Below, piece after piece: positions 12,963-24,691 of a stretch of 64,000 nt of DNA. Position 1 is the first letter of the stretch, and each line of letters starts with the position of its first letter. A model generated the notes under the pieces. That model was not told where the DNA came from, searched no databases, and saw only the letters and a program-made list of their open reading frames with translations. A program made the translations under genes and the position numbers. The stretch is taken from positions 1,016,904 to 1,080,903 of the forward strand of contig BCKL01000004.1 of the NCBI GenBank assembly GCA_001600635.1, written 5' to 3'. This stretch comes from Leucosporidium creatinivorum. Taxonomy: Eukaryota; Basidiomycota; Microbotryomycetes; Leucosporidiales; Leucosporidiaceae.

Positions 12963-14940
12963 ATGACGACCCCCCGCTCAGCTGCATCACTCGAAGCCAC
13001 GCGTCGTCTTGCTCTCACCGTCAGCGCTGATGGCAGGCAGGTCGAGCGTGATGGACAACCGTTCTTCTGGCTGTGAGCTCGAGGGTGGACCGGAAGACGT
13101 AGAGGCCGAGCTGATAATCTGTACTGCAGGGGCGATACCGCATGGGAGACTTTCCATCGTTTGTCGAGGGAGGAGGTCACTATGTACCTCAAGAACCGTC
13201 AGAGCAAGGTGAGGATGAGCGAGCGGAACTGTCGATCCGACCCGGGAACTGACCTCGAGCTGTGCGAGCAGGGCTTCAATGTCGCTATGATGGTGATTGT
13301 CGCTGAGCATTCGGGATTGGAGTACCCCTCCCGCGACGGATTTTACCCCTTCAAGGGCACGCCCGGCGCCTTCGACCCCACCAAGATTGAGCCGGCTTAC
13401 TTTGATTTTGTCGACTGGGTCGTCGAGGAGGCGGCTTCCATGGATATCACCATCGCCCTCGTCCCTACCTGGGGTCGCTACAGTGAGTCTGACTCTCGCT
13501 CGGGATTTCGGCGCTTCGGCTTCGGAAGCTCGAGCTGTTCAGAAGGCTACAGCTGGCTATTGAGCTACAAGGCTGACTCTGCCCTCTCCGCCCCGTAGTG
13601 AACTATGGCTACTACGACGAGGGACCTCTCATCTTCGACGAAGAGAACATCAAGACCCTCGGCGCTTACGTCGGCGAGCGCTACCCTCACTCGCCCTTCC
13701 TCACGGGAGGAGACTCGAACCGCTACTGGAATCGCATGACCAAGCCCGTCCTCATCAACGAGCCTTCCAAGCTCAAGGATCTCGAGATTGAGGACTCGGG
13801 ACCCATCACCGAGGCGCTCGCTGCGAGCCTTACCGCTGGAGCCAAGAAGGCGGAGCCCGAGCGTACACCCTTCATCTCTTACCACCCTGCCTCGCCTTGG
13901 CTGCCTGGTACTTGCCCCTCTACCGCCTCACACTTCTTCCCCGACGCCGAGTGGCTCTCGCTCGATATCATTCAGGTGAGTTGTTAAGCTGTCTTCGGCC
14001 GTCCTTGGCTCGCCTCGGCATACCTAAACAGCTCACTAACGCTCACCCTGCTCATCAGTCGGGCCACCACGACGGGGCCGGTCTGCAGGGAGACGCCCTG
14101 CTCATGGACTCATGGAAGGCGACCTCCAGCTACATCCCTGTGCGCCTCATGTACGCTCAAAAGCGGAAGGATGGATCTCCTCGCCCTGTGATGGACTCTG
14201 AGCAGCACTACGAGAGCACCTACGAGGGATTCGACCCAAGCCAGCGCCTTTGGGGAGCTGCCGACATTCGCAACGCCGCTTTCCAGGCCGTGTTTGCTGG
14301 AGCATGCGGCATTACATATGGTGTGAACTCCATCTGTAAGCTTTCCAACCTCTCTAGGATTTGTCCGCCTCGCCTCAATGTCACTACTGACCAGCATGCC
14401 CTACCTCTCCCGCTCTCGGCGATCTCTTCTCCCGTCCCCTTTCCGCCTCCTCCGTCCTCTCCCTCCCCGACTCGCTTCTCTTGAACAGGGCAGATGCACA
14501 ACGCCGACTCGAAGACCCATCCACCCATCGCTCCTCCCACCACCGCACAGAACAATTGGTTCACCGAGCTCGACCTCCCCGGCTCCTTCCACGTGGGCCT
14601 CATCCGCAAGCTCATCATCTCCCTCGCCGACTTCCCCTCCCGAGTACCCGCGCAGGACATCATCCTCTCCGACACACACGAAGGCAAGGGTGAGAGCCTC
14701 ATCAGTGGCCTCAAGTCGTCCAAAGGCCTTTGGGCTCTCGTCTACACGCCGAAAGGCGAGGAGGTGACCGTGGACCTCAAGAAGGCGGTGGGTGGAAGCC
14801 ACTCTAAGGCAGAGTGGTTCCATCCGAGTACGGCGAAGAGGCAAGAGGCGAAGGGCAAGGTCGACGGCGAGCAGGCTACCTTTACTCCCCCGACGAGCGG
14901 CACGACCGAGGAGGACTGGTGTCTCGTCTTGACTGCCTAA
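12963..14940 (+). CDS. Apiosidase-like glycoside hydrolase (GH140/DUF4038), copy 1
   Basis: The protein belongs to the DUF4038 family, whose characterised bacterial member (GH140) releases apiose from the pectin rhamnogalacturonan II. Family hallmarks appear in order: [54 protein letters not shown] (putative catalytic Asp), IIQSGHHD, PVMDSEQHYES (putative catalytic Glu), FAGACGITYGVNSIWQMHN. A beta-rich C-terminal domain ending in DWCLVLTA matches the domain usually fused to this family. The N-terminus (MTTPRSAASLEATRRLAL) is not a signal peptide, so the enzyme is probably intracellular. The start is the first ATG in frame. A related gene lies at 54663-57003. Fungal substrates are not known to me, so the sugar specificity is inferred. 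Confidence 0.85.
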
Positions 14941-15056
14941 GCAATAAAGCGATAGTGAAGCTATTGACGTCACTTCTTTGAGCCTTCGAGAGCACAGCGA
15001 GGACTTGGCAGCCTGCTTACAGCTCAAGCTCTCGATTCGCCGAGTCGGGCTTCCGG
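14941..15056. other. GH140-like 3' region up to the right repeat edge
   Basis: An AATAAA follows the stop codon within a few bases and may be the polyadenylation signal. The right arm of the inverted repeat begins at 15057. Nothing else is seen. Confidence 0.5.
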
Positions 15057-15329
15057 AGCTGCGAGGAGAGGAAGAAGCTGCTTTACGTGTCTTTGCAGTG
15101 CGTTCATGTCGTTTAGAGATCTATAAGATGCATGTCAAGTTGTTGAATACTGGTACAGCTGTGGAGGGCAGGCGGAGAAGTCAGCAGCGACTCGAGCAGC
15201 TCGGCGATGAGGGAACGAACGGCCGACTCACGATTATGAGTCGCAACAACAGCTATGTATCGAGTGCTGTAGAGGCAAGACAATTGATTATCTATGCTCT
15301 CTCAAGACGAGAGCATCCTCGACTCACCA

Positions 15330-16890
15330 CTATTGAGCCATCTCCTCGTCGGGCAAGAAGGTGAATCGAATCCCCCTTGCCTCGCAAGCCTGCGCCATCG
15401 CCTCGGCATTCTCGTGCTCCCAAGCATCCGCCGAATCATACAGCACCAAAGACTCGAGCGCTCCAAAGTCGAGCGAAGGATCAAGGAGATCGTCGATGAG
15501 ATGCTGCGAGAAGATGAACGAGCCGACGTGGTTGAACGATTGGATCTCGAGGGTGACGAGCTTCGGAGGGATGAGGCGGAAGATGTTGGTGGAGATCTCG
15601 GTGGCAGAGATGCTGAGACGGTGCAGGTGCTGCTGGTAGGGTAGGAGCAGGTCGAAGATGGGCTCGTGAGTCGCCGGGTCGAACTGGTCGAGTTGTTCCA
15701 CGGTCGGGCTGGAGGGGGGTGGAGTCAGCTCGTTTACAGCAAAGCTCGAAGTAGAAGTCACGACTCACTTGCAGATGAAGCGAAGTGACTTGATGGAAGC
15801 AGCACACGACCTCAGCGCCGTCGTCGTCCTGCGAGAAGGATTGGCTCGAGGTCAGCTTTCGAGGCGAGGCCAAGAGAAGTCGCTCAAACTCACTGCTTGG
15901 AGGGCAGCAGCCTCTCAAAGTAGACATCGCACACCTCGAGCTCATGGCACGCCGAAAGCAACGCCCACAGAGTCTGGTCCGAGAGCTCGCAGTGCAGCCG
16001 CAACTCGACGAGGGGGAGGAAGAGCGGTGGCGGGCTCATGAGAGGTGGCAAGGCGATGGCTGGAGGATCCGTCTCTGCTTCAAACTCGAGCTCGAACGTC
16101 CTGAGGCTCGGATGAGCTAGAGCGAGGTCGTTGGCGGCGTACAGGCCTGTCCCCCAGTCGCGATCCGAGATGCCGAGACGAGGAGCGCATACGAGCGACT
16201 GCAGGTGCAGCGAGGCGAGGGCGGCGAGGAGAGCATTGCGGGCACCGTGGTGGAGAGGTCGGACTTGTAGGTGACGAAGGTTGGGGCACAGAGTGAGGAC
16301 GCGGATGAGGTCGAGCGAATCCTCGGCCAGTCCCGTGTCGTCCTCGCTCTCCTCCCTGTGGTCACCGACGCCGATGACGAGGTACTGCACTTTGACAGCA
16401 TGCTCAGGACAGTGGTGCAGCGTGTCGAGGAATGCGCGAGCCTTGTCGCCGCCGAGAAGCGCAACCGAGCGGTAGAGCGCTGCGTTGGCTGTCCGGTGCG
16501 TAGCGTTGGGTCAGCTACGGAGCTCAAGCCGCAGGACAACATCAATCACACCCACCTGCATCTTCCCACGCCGAGCAGATCAAAGGCATGGTGTCGAGCG
16601 ACTCATTCGAATCCCAGCGCGAGAGCTTGCCGCCATGCTCGCTCTGCACAGGATCCTTCTCGACGGCGTAAAGGAAGATGTCGAGGAGGATGTGGTAAGG
16701 GAGCCCTTGCGGTCGTGTCGGCATGAGCTGAGCTTGGTCAAAGGGCGTCTCGGTGGGAGGCGAGAGCGAAGGAGAGGCGCCGCTGCTTGGTCGCAGGCAG
16801 AGGGAGCGAATGAGCGTAGCTGTAGGTAGGAGGAGAAGCCTCGGTCAGCACGTAAGCTTTCTAGTCGAACGCCGAGCCACACTCACCCAT
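15330..16890 (-). CDS. F-box-like protein, copy 2
   Basis: This is the inverted duplicate of the gene at 1854-3423, with the same five-exon layout, the same ATGG first exon (16887-16890) and the same branch sites. All splice sites and the reading frame appear intact, so it is likely a working gene. The F-box start differs from copy 1 (MPTRPQGLPYHILL against MVARPQAVPYHILL); the central and C-terminal parts are almost identical, including EAETDPPAIALPPL and ELSDQTLWALL. A cluster of changes around residues 34-41 is the most visible divergence. The function is inferred to be ubiquitin-ligase substrate recruitment. Confidence 0.75.
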
Positions 16891-18751
16891 CTTTGACCTC
16901 GAGACGGCGAAGGAGAGGGGAGGACGAGCTCGAGTCGCGAGTCGCGGGGGAAGGTCGAGCTAGCCCGAGGGGCAGAGGCTCGAGTGAGGGTGTGCGCTGC
17001 TGCCGAACTAGTGGAGTGCAGCTGGAGTGTTGCTGGACGAAGAGGAAGGAGCGAAATCGCGAAATCACGCGTCCCAATTCGAATCTCGCTACCCGCCGAA
17101 GTCAAGCCTGAGGCGACGACCAAGCTTGCCCTCCTGCTTCTTTGTCTCTAGCCATCGGCTGTCCTGTAGCAAGTGCGACCGTACTGGACACATCTCCGAC
17201 TGCTCTTCGACCTCGAGAGCGTTGCCGTAGGAAGACCGAGAGGAGCAAGGGCAGCTGGGGAGGAGCGGTGGAGATGGAGCTGCTGTTGGCTGGAGGACGC
17301 TGATGAGGAGTTTCCGAAGCAGCTGGAAAGCGGGGAAGGTGTACTGCTGCTCTACAGCCTTCCTACGCAGCTGCAGGAAGACAGCTCGACGCCCGTCGCC
17401 ACTCGTCGGCATAGTGCGTCGAGCGGGAAAGGGAAGCCTCCTGGACAGGAAGCTCAGCAGCTTTTGACGTGCAGGGGAGCAGCATGTGCATCTTTGATCG
17501 TCGTGGAAGAAGACGAGACCGCTCGGAGGGGGTCGGATTGGCTGTTCGGCGAGGAGGGGTCAAGCTGCTTCTCCTCGATTGGCGGTGGTAGTAGGAAGTG
17601 TCCTAGAGTTCCGGGCGGGAGGAGCGTACTTGCTCGATGCTTTTGGATCAGCTCCGACGCTGTTCGGTGTCCTCGAGCTGGACTGGAGATGAGGGACGGG
17701 GGAGAGGGCATGGCTCGCCGGCTGAGCCTTTCGAGGTGATGCTCCTGAGGATGCTGATGGCGGCGTAGGATGTAGTAGTGATGCTTGGAGGTGCGGACAA
17801 GATGACTGGGGGGTGGTAAAAGTCAGGTTAGTTGGCTTGCTCCTTCGCGAGATGAGGAAGCGAGACGAGCTGAACCCTTCTCGTTCGCCTACAGGTCAAT
17901 CTCCAATCACAACACGCTGTCCACCTCGTCCACGAATCTCCTCACTGCCGTCTCCAACCTTCCGCCTCTCTGTCCCCCATCGCCATCAGCGCCATCCCCG
18001 CGCCGACTCGGCCTTCCTCCATCCGCCCACGCTCTCAATACACCTCACTCCGTCGGAGGTACATAGCTACACCTCTCAGCATCCTACCGCCCGGCCTTGG
18101 AGCAACAGCGTGCGCTCCTTGGCCGTCAGCCAACGAGCATCACGCTCACCGTGGACTCGACGTCTCAGGCGGTCAGCTACCAGGGACTCAGCAGCAGTAG
18201 AGACAAGCACAGTAGAGTTTGCTGAATGTAACCCGTCTTCGTCTTATCGTCCCGATCACGAGGAGAGCCAGAGGCAGACAGAGCATGCCAGACGCCCGTC
18301 GCCGCTCATCCGCTTCACATAAGCTGTAGCATCTCAAAGCCGACGAGGAACCACAGCCGGAGCAGCTCACCACCGCGACCCTTCACCGAGCCCTGTTTCA
18401 CCTTCCCTTCCTGCTCCAGCTTCACCGCCAAACCTCGCGGCGCCCTCGCTCTGCGCCAGCTCTCCCAAGCGTCGACGAGCAGCAGCCGTCGCTGCCGCTG
18501 CCCTTGCACCAGCCCACGCCTTACTACACTCACCTGACTCGTGTATCGAACCTTCCTCGTCTACAGAGCTCGACAAGAACACCGAGAGAGGCTCGCAAGC
18601 TGCCTCAAGCACAGCGAGCTTGGAGCGAGGGTTCCGAAAAGATCGTCGCGTGATGCGGCTTGGGAGCTGGCCGTGTTGGCGAGAGACCACGAGAGCCGAG
18701 CGAGAGCCTACTTCTAGGCTGATGTAGACTGTTCGAAGTGACGAAACGGTC
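16891..18751. other. Duplicated flank of F-box copy 2, no gene assigned
   Basis: This is the mirror of 1-1853. Open frames of 100-190 codons exist on both strands, but their reading is not conserved with the left arm and no domain is recognised. The stretch from about 17813 to 18250 aligns with 680-950 of the left arm with several indels. Confidence 0.4.
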
Positions 18752-19151
18752 GAGAGAGCAGCGAGCGAGTGAGAGGAAGAAAGGAGAAAGGCGACGGCGA
18801 GCGGTTCGGAGCTGCCTCACGGTAGCCTCGCCGTCTCGGTCGAGTCGAGCTCTACTATTTGTCGCAACAGCTCTGTACTAAGCCTGTTCCGACTTCGTGA
18901 ATCCTCCCTCCTGCTCCGTGCTCAGGCCTTGCAGCATCACCGAGCTGTGAGCGACGGCCCGTGGTCGGCAACGCGCTCTCGTGCAGCAGTAGCAGTCGTG
19001 CCGCGTTCTCGCGAGGAAGCAGGAATAGTTCGGATCGCTTCATGATCCCCGTTGCTTCTCATCAGGACTGCATAGTCGAGTTCGTCGTTCGGAGGAGTAA
19101 GCCAGTCACCGCCTCTTCGCTTTCTAAAGCGCGGGTCGAAGCGAGATGGCT
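18752..19151. other. Intergenic region right of the repeat
   Basis: About 400 bp between the end of the visible right arm and the stop codon of the RING/TRAF-like gene. No gene, RNA or repeat is recognised. Confidence 0.5.
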
Positions 19152-20893
19152 TTACAGCTTCATACCTCCCATGGGATACATCAAGGGTCCTTGCCCTCCT
19201 GCTCCACGCATCGGGGGACCACCGCCGGGGAGGAAGTACCTCGGCGGCGCTCCCTGCGCGAAGTAGCCTGGTCCTCCCACGCCCATCCCTACGGCCATTC
19301 CCATCCCCATCATCGGTCCTCCATGATTCTGCTCATCGTCCGAGGTACTCTCGACGCTATCCGAACTCGAAGGATGAACGCCTCCTCCTCCACCGAGCCC
19401 TCCCCTCACGCCGGATCCGCCTCCCCCTCCACTGCTGCCCGTCACTCGCCCCACCTCCATCAAAAGGTAGTGCATCTGCATCCTCATGCCGTGTACCACG
19501 CCACGAACCGACTGAACGTCGTCCTGCATTCGAAGCGTTTCGTTCATGAGGTTGGCGGATTGACGGGCTTCGAGGGCTGTGATGGACGCCGAGAGAGAGG
19601 CGATGGAGCTTTGGAGCGATGATAAAACGGTGCTGAGAGGTTGGTGTGGCGGTGTAGAGGAAAGCGGCGGCGAGGTGGATGGCGCAGGGAAGGGGAAGTG
19701 ATCCGCCGGCGACGTTGGTGCGTGTCGGTGATCGTGAGGCTGGGCGAGGGCGAGCGGCGAAGGGAGGTGAGGTGGGAGGTGGGTATGAGTGGTCGGTGGC
19801 GATGGTGCAAAGCCAGAGGTGTGCGCGATGGCGGGCTCGGCCGTCGGCCATGCAGCGATGTCGGGTGGAGCGTCGATCTGGGTGCTGCGCGTGCTGGCTT
19901 GCTGTACAGCGCGCGGACTTGTGGAATCCTCCAGTGGCGCCTCCTGCCTCGGCGCGACGTAATAATCTCCCATTCCGTGCCGAATCGCCTCCAGCACACT
20001 CCTCATCTCCCTCATCCCCTCCTCCAGCCCCGAGCAGCGAGTCGCCAGCAGCTTGTTCTCGCCTTCGACTTCCACCAAGCGAGCCTCTTGACGGTTGAGG
20101 TACTCCTTGATCGGCTCGTAGGGGCACGAAACCTCGAGATGGTCCTCCAGCATCGTCGACCGAGGTAATCGCGCGGGGCAGCCGTGGTGGGCGTGCGGGC
20201 ATGGGATGGGTATTGAGGGGCAGGTGAGGTTGTGCGAGGGTGAAGAGGAGCGGGGGAGAGACGTTTGGCAGTGGGGGCAGGTCGTCGGAGCGGTCGAGCA
20301 GGAGGTCGAGTGAGCCTGCGAAGGGAAGGATCAGCGGGGTGTCGGAGGAGTCGCGTGGCAGCGAGTCCACACCTGTAAATCCTTCACCTCTTCCTGGCAA
20401 AGCTCACATCGGAGCCAATCCTCCTGGCCCTGCTCACTCGCATCCCCAGGCGCGTCGCTCGCCACAGCCTTTCCCTTGCCCTTGACGTCCTCGCGAGGCC
20501 GTCCAGAGCAGTCCTCCCTCAGATGTCCTTCCAACAGCCCCCTCTCGCACTGCACCTCGCAGCCGCGGTCGCTATTGGGGCAGACGACCTTGAGCTCCTC
20601 GACGAGCTGCTGAATGATCCGCGGCGCTTCGATGAGATCCTCCAGCTGCAGCGGCGAGCGGTCGATGGGACATGTAGGCGAGAGCTCGATGGCGCGCACG
20701 ACGCAAAGGTGGCAGAAGATGTGCTGGCAAGTCGGCGACATGACCGGCGAGACGAAGGCGGTTCTGCCAACGACAGCGAGGTCAGCGCTGTGCTAGAGCA
20801 GAAGGGAATGAGTGGCTAGACTCACCTGCATATTGCACACTCGAGGGAGGGGTTCACTGCTTCGACGTAGTCGTAGCTAATCGCCTCGTCCAT
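19152..20893 (-). CDS. RING and TRAF-type zinc-finger protein
   Basis: The N-terminus has a TRAF-like RING: CAIC, CQHIFCHLC and CPIDRSPL. It is followed by TRAF-type zinc-finger spacing: CPNSDRGCEVQCERGLLEGH, CELCQEEV and a second CPHAHHGCPARLPR...LEDH...CPY unit. A short coiled coil then follows (LNRQEARLVEVEGENKLLA). The C-terminal half is low-complexity Pro/Ser/His, then Gly/Met-rich (GGPMMGMGMAVGMGVGG). Such proteins are usually E3 ubiquitin ligases or signalling scaffolds; no specific orthologue is recognised. The start at the ATG of MDEAISYDYVEAVNPSLECAIC puts a short leader before the RING, as in TRAF-like proteins. About three introns interrupt the zinc-finger part; the C-terminal exon is long. 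Confidence 0.8.
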
Positions 20894-21480
20894 CCCGGCG
20901 GCAGGTGAGAAGTGGGGAAAGCGGGTGCTCGCGGAGTGGTGAAGAAGGTGCAGTGAGTGCGTCAAGTAGTGGGGTGCAGTCCTGAAGTGCTGTAGCTGTG
21001 TTGCGAGGTGAGGCGTAGGCGGGAGAGCGTCACGAGCGATATGGAGAAGGCCAACCCGTGCCGCTCGCTCGAGGTGCTCCTTGTCCTGAGCGAGCTTTGG
21101 CTGTTCGGCTACAGAATACCGATGTTCAGGGCTGGATATTACGCTTGTTATACAAAAGAACGGCGCACGCTCGCTGAGGGTGCTCGGAGGGTCTTGGTCC
21201 GGTGCAGAGCGAACACCGAGCGCACCAAAGCTCGGCAAGCGCTGCAGCCGTGACAGTCTCCTGAGCCGTTTGGCGATTCGGTAGCATGGTCTAGAGCAGG
21301 CTTTCGGTCTGCTCGCAAGCTGTTCGCATGCTTCAGTCAGCGTGTTCAGCGGCGAAACGAGCCGGAAGCCTTCGCCGAGCAATCATATCTCACTGCCAGG
21401 CGCGAAGAGCCACCGAACGAATACCCCGATACAATGCAAAGGCCAAGCTCTACCTATACATATTATATATCCCTTCGCCC
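20894..21480. other. Intergenic region between transketolase and RING/TRAF genes
   Basis: The 587 bp hold the promoter of the RING/TRAF-like gene (read leftward) and the 3' region of the transketolase. An AT-rich stretch (TATACATATTATATATCC, about 21456-21473) close to the transketolase stop may be part of its terminator. No gene is seen. Confidence 0.5.
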
Positions 21481-24132
21481 CTAGTGAGCCTTGTGGTTCA
21501 ACAGCAGCTCTTCAAACTCGCCGACGCCAGGCAACTCCGCCGAGTTCCTCTCCACAAACTCGCTAACGATCCTGGCCACGTTCTCCTCGCCGAAGCCAAA
21601 CATCTCAAACAAGTCTGCTTGAGGTCCCGAATGGCCGAAGCCGTGCATCGACACGCTGGCATGGGCATAACGAGCCCAACCGAACGAGCACCACGCCTCG
21701 ACGGCGACGACGAGCGCCTTGCCCGAGCCGAGGACCTCTCGGCGGTAGGATGCCGGCTGCTTGTCGAACAGCTCCATGCAGGGCATCGAGACGACAGAGG
21801 TGGTGATGCCGTATTGGGAGGAGAGGCGCTTGGCGACGGTGACGGCGAGGGAGACTTCGGAGCCAGTGCCGATGAGGATGAGTTTGGGGGTAGTGGAGGA
21901 GGAGGCGGAGGAAGAGTAGGTAGCAAGGGTGTAGGCTCCCTTGGTGGCTCCAGCGCGGTTGGATCCTTCGATGAGAGGGACGGGTTGACGGGAGAAGCAG
22001 AGGACACTCGGTCCTGGTTCTCCCTCGATGGCGAACTGCCAGGCGGCCATGACCTCCTCGGCATCAGATGGTCGCCAGAGCCTGAGACCAGGAAGAGCGC
22101 GAAAGAAGGAGGCGAGGGCGATAGGCTGGTGGGTAGGTCCGTCCTCTCCAATGCCCAAAGAATCATGGGTCGCTACGACGACGGTGCGAAGCTTCTGGAG
22201 AGCGGCCATGCGCAGGGCGGGAGCGGCGTAGAGGGTGAACATGAAGAAGGTGGAGATGACGGGGAGGAAGCCACTGTTGCCGGAGGCGGATTGAGGGAGG
22301 TAGGCGGCGAGACCGTTGGCGATGGCAGCCATTGAGTGCTGTGGACAGCAGTGGTCAGCTCGACTAGAATGGGAAAATTTCAGTTAGTAAACATGATCTC
22401 ACCTCACGAATACCGTAGCGGATTTGGCGTCCAGAGTAGTCGCCGAGGCCAGAGGCGGGCTGCGAGCAAAGGGAAAAGTCAGCCGAGCTCCTCAATTGTC
22501 GCGCCGAGCTCGCTGAGAGCGCCTGAAGAAGTCACTCACATTCTGGAACTCAACCATTCCCTTCCAGCTGACGAACGTCGACTCGAGCAAGTCGGCCGAA
22601 CCGGCGACAATGTCGGGGAACTGGGAAGCGAGTGCTTCCATGACGATGCCGGATGACTTGCGAGTAGGCTGAGGGGCGGTAGGGAGCTGGTCGCGAGTGG
22701 GGAGGAGAGATTGCCAGCCTTCGGGCAGGTGGCCACCGACTCGACGTTGCAGCTCCTGGGCTTCTTCGGGGTAGGCCTGAGTGTAGCGAGCGAGGAGGGC
22801 CTCCCACTCTTGCTGTTGAGCAGCTCCGCGAGGGGCGACGTGCGAGAATCCGCGAGTGACCGATGCGGGAACCACGAACTTCTCCTTGGGATCGAGGCGG
22901 AACTTCTCCTTGACGTAGGCTACCTCCTCATCGCCGAGCGCCTGACCGTGAGCTGGTCCTGTGTCCTGCTTGCGCGAGCCGAATCCAATGGTAGTGCGAA
23001 TGAGGACGAGAGTAGGAGCTCCAACGTGCTCGCGAGCTTGGAGGAGAGCGTCGGTGATGTTGGAGATCTCCTTGGCGGCATCCTCCTCGGTCTCGGGGCG
23101 ACCAGCGTCGACAACGTTCCATCCAGCGGCCTGGAAGCGAAGAGGGACGTCCTCGGTGAAGCAGTTGTTGATGGTTCCGTCGACGGTGATCTGCGAGGGT
23201 CAAGGAGAGTCAGCTCAAGGCCGTCGCTCGATCTCATCGCCATCGCCGAGCCGCGAACTCACCTTGTTGCAGTCGTAGATGAGCACGAGGTTGCCGAGGC
23301 CGAGGTGACCAGCGACAGAGATGGCTGTGTAGCACCCGAGGTTAGCTTACAGGTTGACGAGGAAGCTACAGAAGGATCTCACCCTCCTGACCGACTCCCT
23401 CCTGCAGGCAGCCATCGCCGGTGAAGCACCAAATCTTGTTGCTGACAATGTCGTAGTCGGGCTTGTTGTAACGAGCGGCGAGCTGCTTGTTGGCGATGGC
23501 GAGTCCGACGGCATTGGCAATTCCTTGGCCCTGTAGAGCGTGGCCGAGGGTCAGTTCGGCGCCGAGCAAGTGGGGAGCGCAGTGAAGCTTACAAGAGGGC
23601 CCGTAGTGACCTCGATTCCAATCTCCTGCTCAATCTCGGGGTGTCCAGCTGCCTTGGAGGTCTTGAAGTCGCGCGAGTGGTAACGCTTGACCTCGTTCAA
23701 AGTCCATGCCTCGTAGCCGACGAGATGAAGCATGATGTACTGGAAGAGGCAGGCGTGACCGGCGGAGCTGTAGGACATCGGATCAGCTTCAATATCCGTC
23801 TAAGCGAAGTCCTATGCACTCACAGCACAAAACGGTCGCGGTTGAGCCAGAGAGGATCGCGAGGGTTGAAGCGCATCGAATCGCGGAAGAGGGCGACTCC
23901 AATAGCTGCAGCTCCCATGGGAGTACCAGCATGTCCTCCTTTGTATGCCTGTACGATATCGGCAGCCAAGCAGCGAATGGTAGCGAGCGTGAGGGCGGCG
24001 GAGGCGACCTGTTCTCAAGCGAAAGTGAGTGGGGAGCCTCGCGAGGTGGGGGAGAAGGAAGGGAGCAGCTCTTACCTTGGGGTCACTCTCCTTGACGAGT
24101 TCCGACTGGGGCAGAGGAGTAGCGTGTGGCAT
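21481..24132 (-). CDS. Transketolase family, dihydroxyacetone-synthase type
   Basis: This is a complete thiamine-diphosphate transketolase of about 690 residues. It shows GGHAGTPMG, NRDRFVLSAGHA, the TPP motif CFTGDGCLQEGVGQE...CNKITVDGTIN, and GEDGPTHQP. Several segments fit dihydroxyacetone synthase (formaldehyde transketolase) better than the ordinary Tkl1 type: GSADLLESTFVSWKGMVEFQN, YSGRQIRYGIREHSMAAIANGLAAY (split here: YSGRQIRYGIREHSM, then AAIANGLAAY) and STFFMFTLYAAPALRMAALQ. DHA synthase moves a two-carbon unit from xylulose 5-phosphate to formaldehyde, giving DHA and glyceraldehyde 3-phosphate. The C-terminus, LLLNHKAH, is not a peroxisomal PTS1 and no PTS2 is seen, unlike enzymes of methylotrophic yeasts. 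It is divergent from an aldo-keto reductase. The substrate is therefore uncertain; an ordinary transketolase role is the alternative. Confidence 0.85.
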
Positions 24133-24691
24133 CTTGTGTCGACGAGTGAGTGGTAAGAGCAGAAGGGAAGCCAGAGCCGGAGAGAGTCTCCCTGCCTGTC
24201 GAACTTCCGCCGGCCGGCTGTCTGCGGAGCCAGCCGTGGTCTCTCGCAACGCCTTCACTGAACTGCTGTAGCGCTTTGAAAGGCAGTCAAAGGTGTAAGA
24301 GAACAAGGAGCAGTTCAAGTCTAATCTCCTTCCGAAGTTGACCTCGGCGATGCTCCGCTCGCCTTCGGCGCGGCTCTGCTTGCTGCTGCTCCAAGCTCAG
24401 ACTTCAGCGGAGCATTGCATTCTTTCAAGATACTATGGCCCCCCTGCTCATACCTTTCTGCCTGCTGTACTGTAGTCTCCCATTCGAACCATTTCCTTCC
24501 TCCGCCGAGCTCACACTTCCGCTCGCTTCAATGCTTGAATTGTGGTAACAAGCGAATACAAACCTTTTCAATCTGCCAACTTGCTCTCGGCTGAACGGCG
24601 AACGCTCCCTCGCCCATTTCCGGCCTTCTCGCTCTTTCCTTCCTCCCGTTCACTCGCCTCGAATCGAATACAGCAACTAGCACATCTTCAT
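24133..24691. promoter_or_regulatory. Divergent promoter transketolase / aldo-keto reductase
   Basis: The 559 bp separate two start codons that face away from each other, so elements here may serve both genes. A perfect 10-bp inverted pair is visible: ATGCTCCGCT (24350-24359) and AGCGGAGCAT (24406-24415), 46 bp apart. Each half carries a CCGCT/AGCGG core of the kind read by Zn2Cys6 factors. A pair of this length could arise by chance in a region this size. Confidence 0.4.

Larger units (their letters stand above)
15057..18751 (-). repeat. Right arm of a large inverted repeat
   Basis: This is the reverse-complement partner of 1-3695, with an 11361-bp spacer between the inner edges. The arm length is identical to the visible left arm. 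It carries F-box copy 2 on the minus strand and the same non-coding flank. The outer edge at 18751 only marks where the left arm leaves the window; the true outer boundary cannot be set. Confidence 0.93.
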
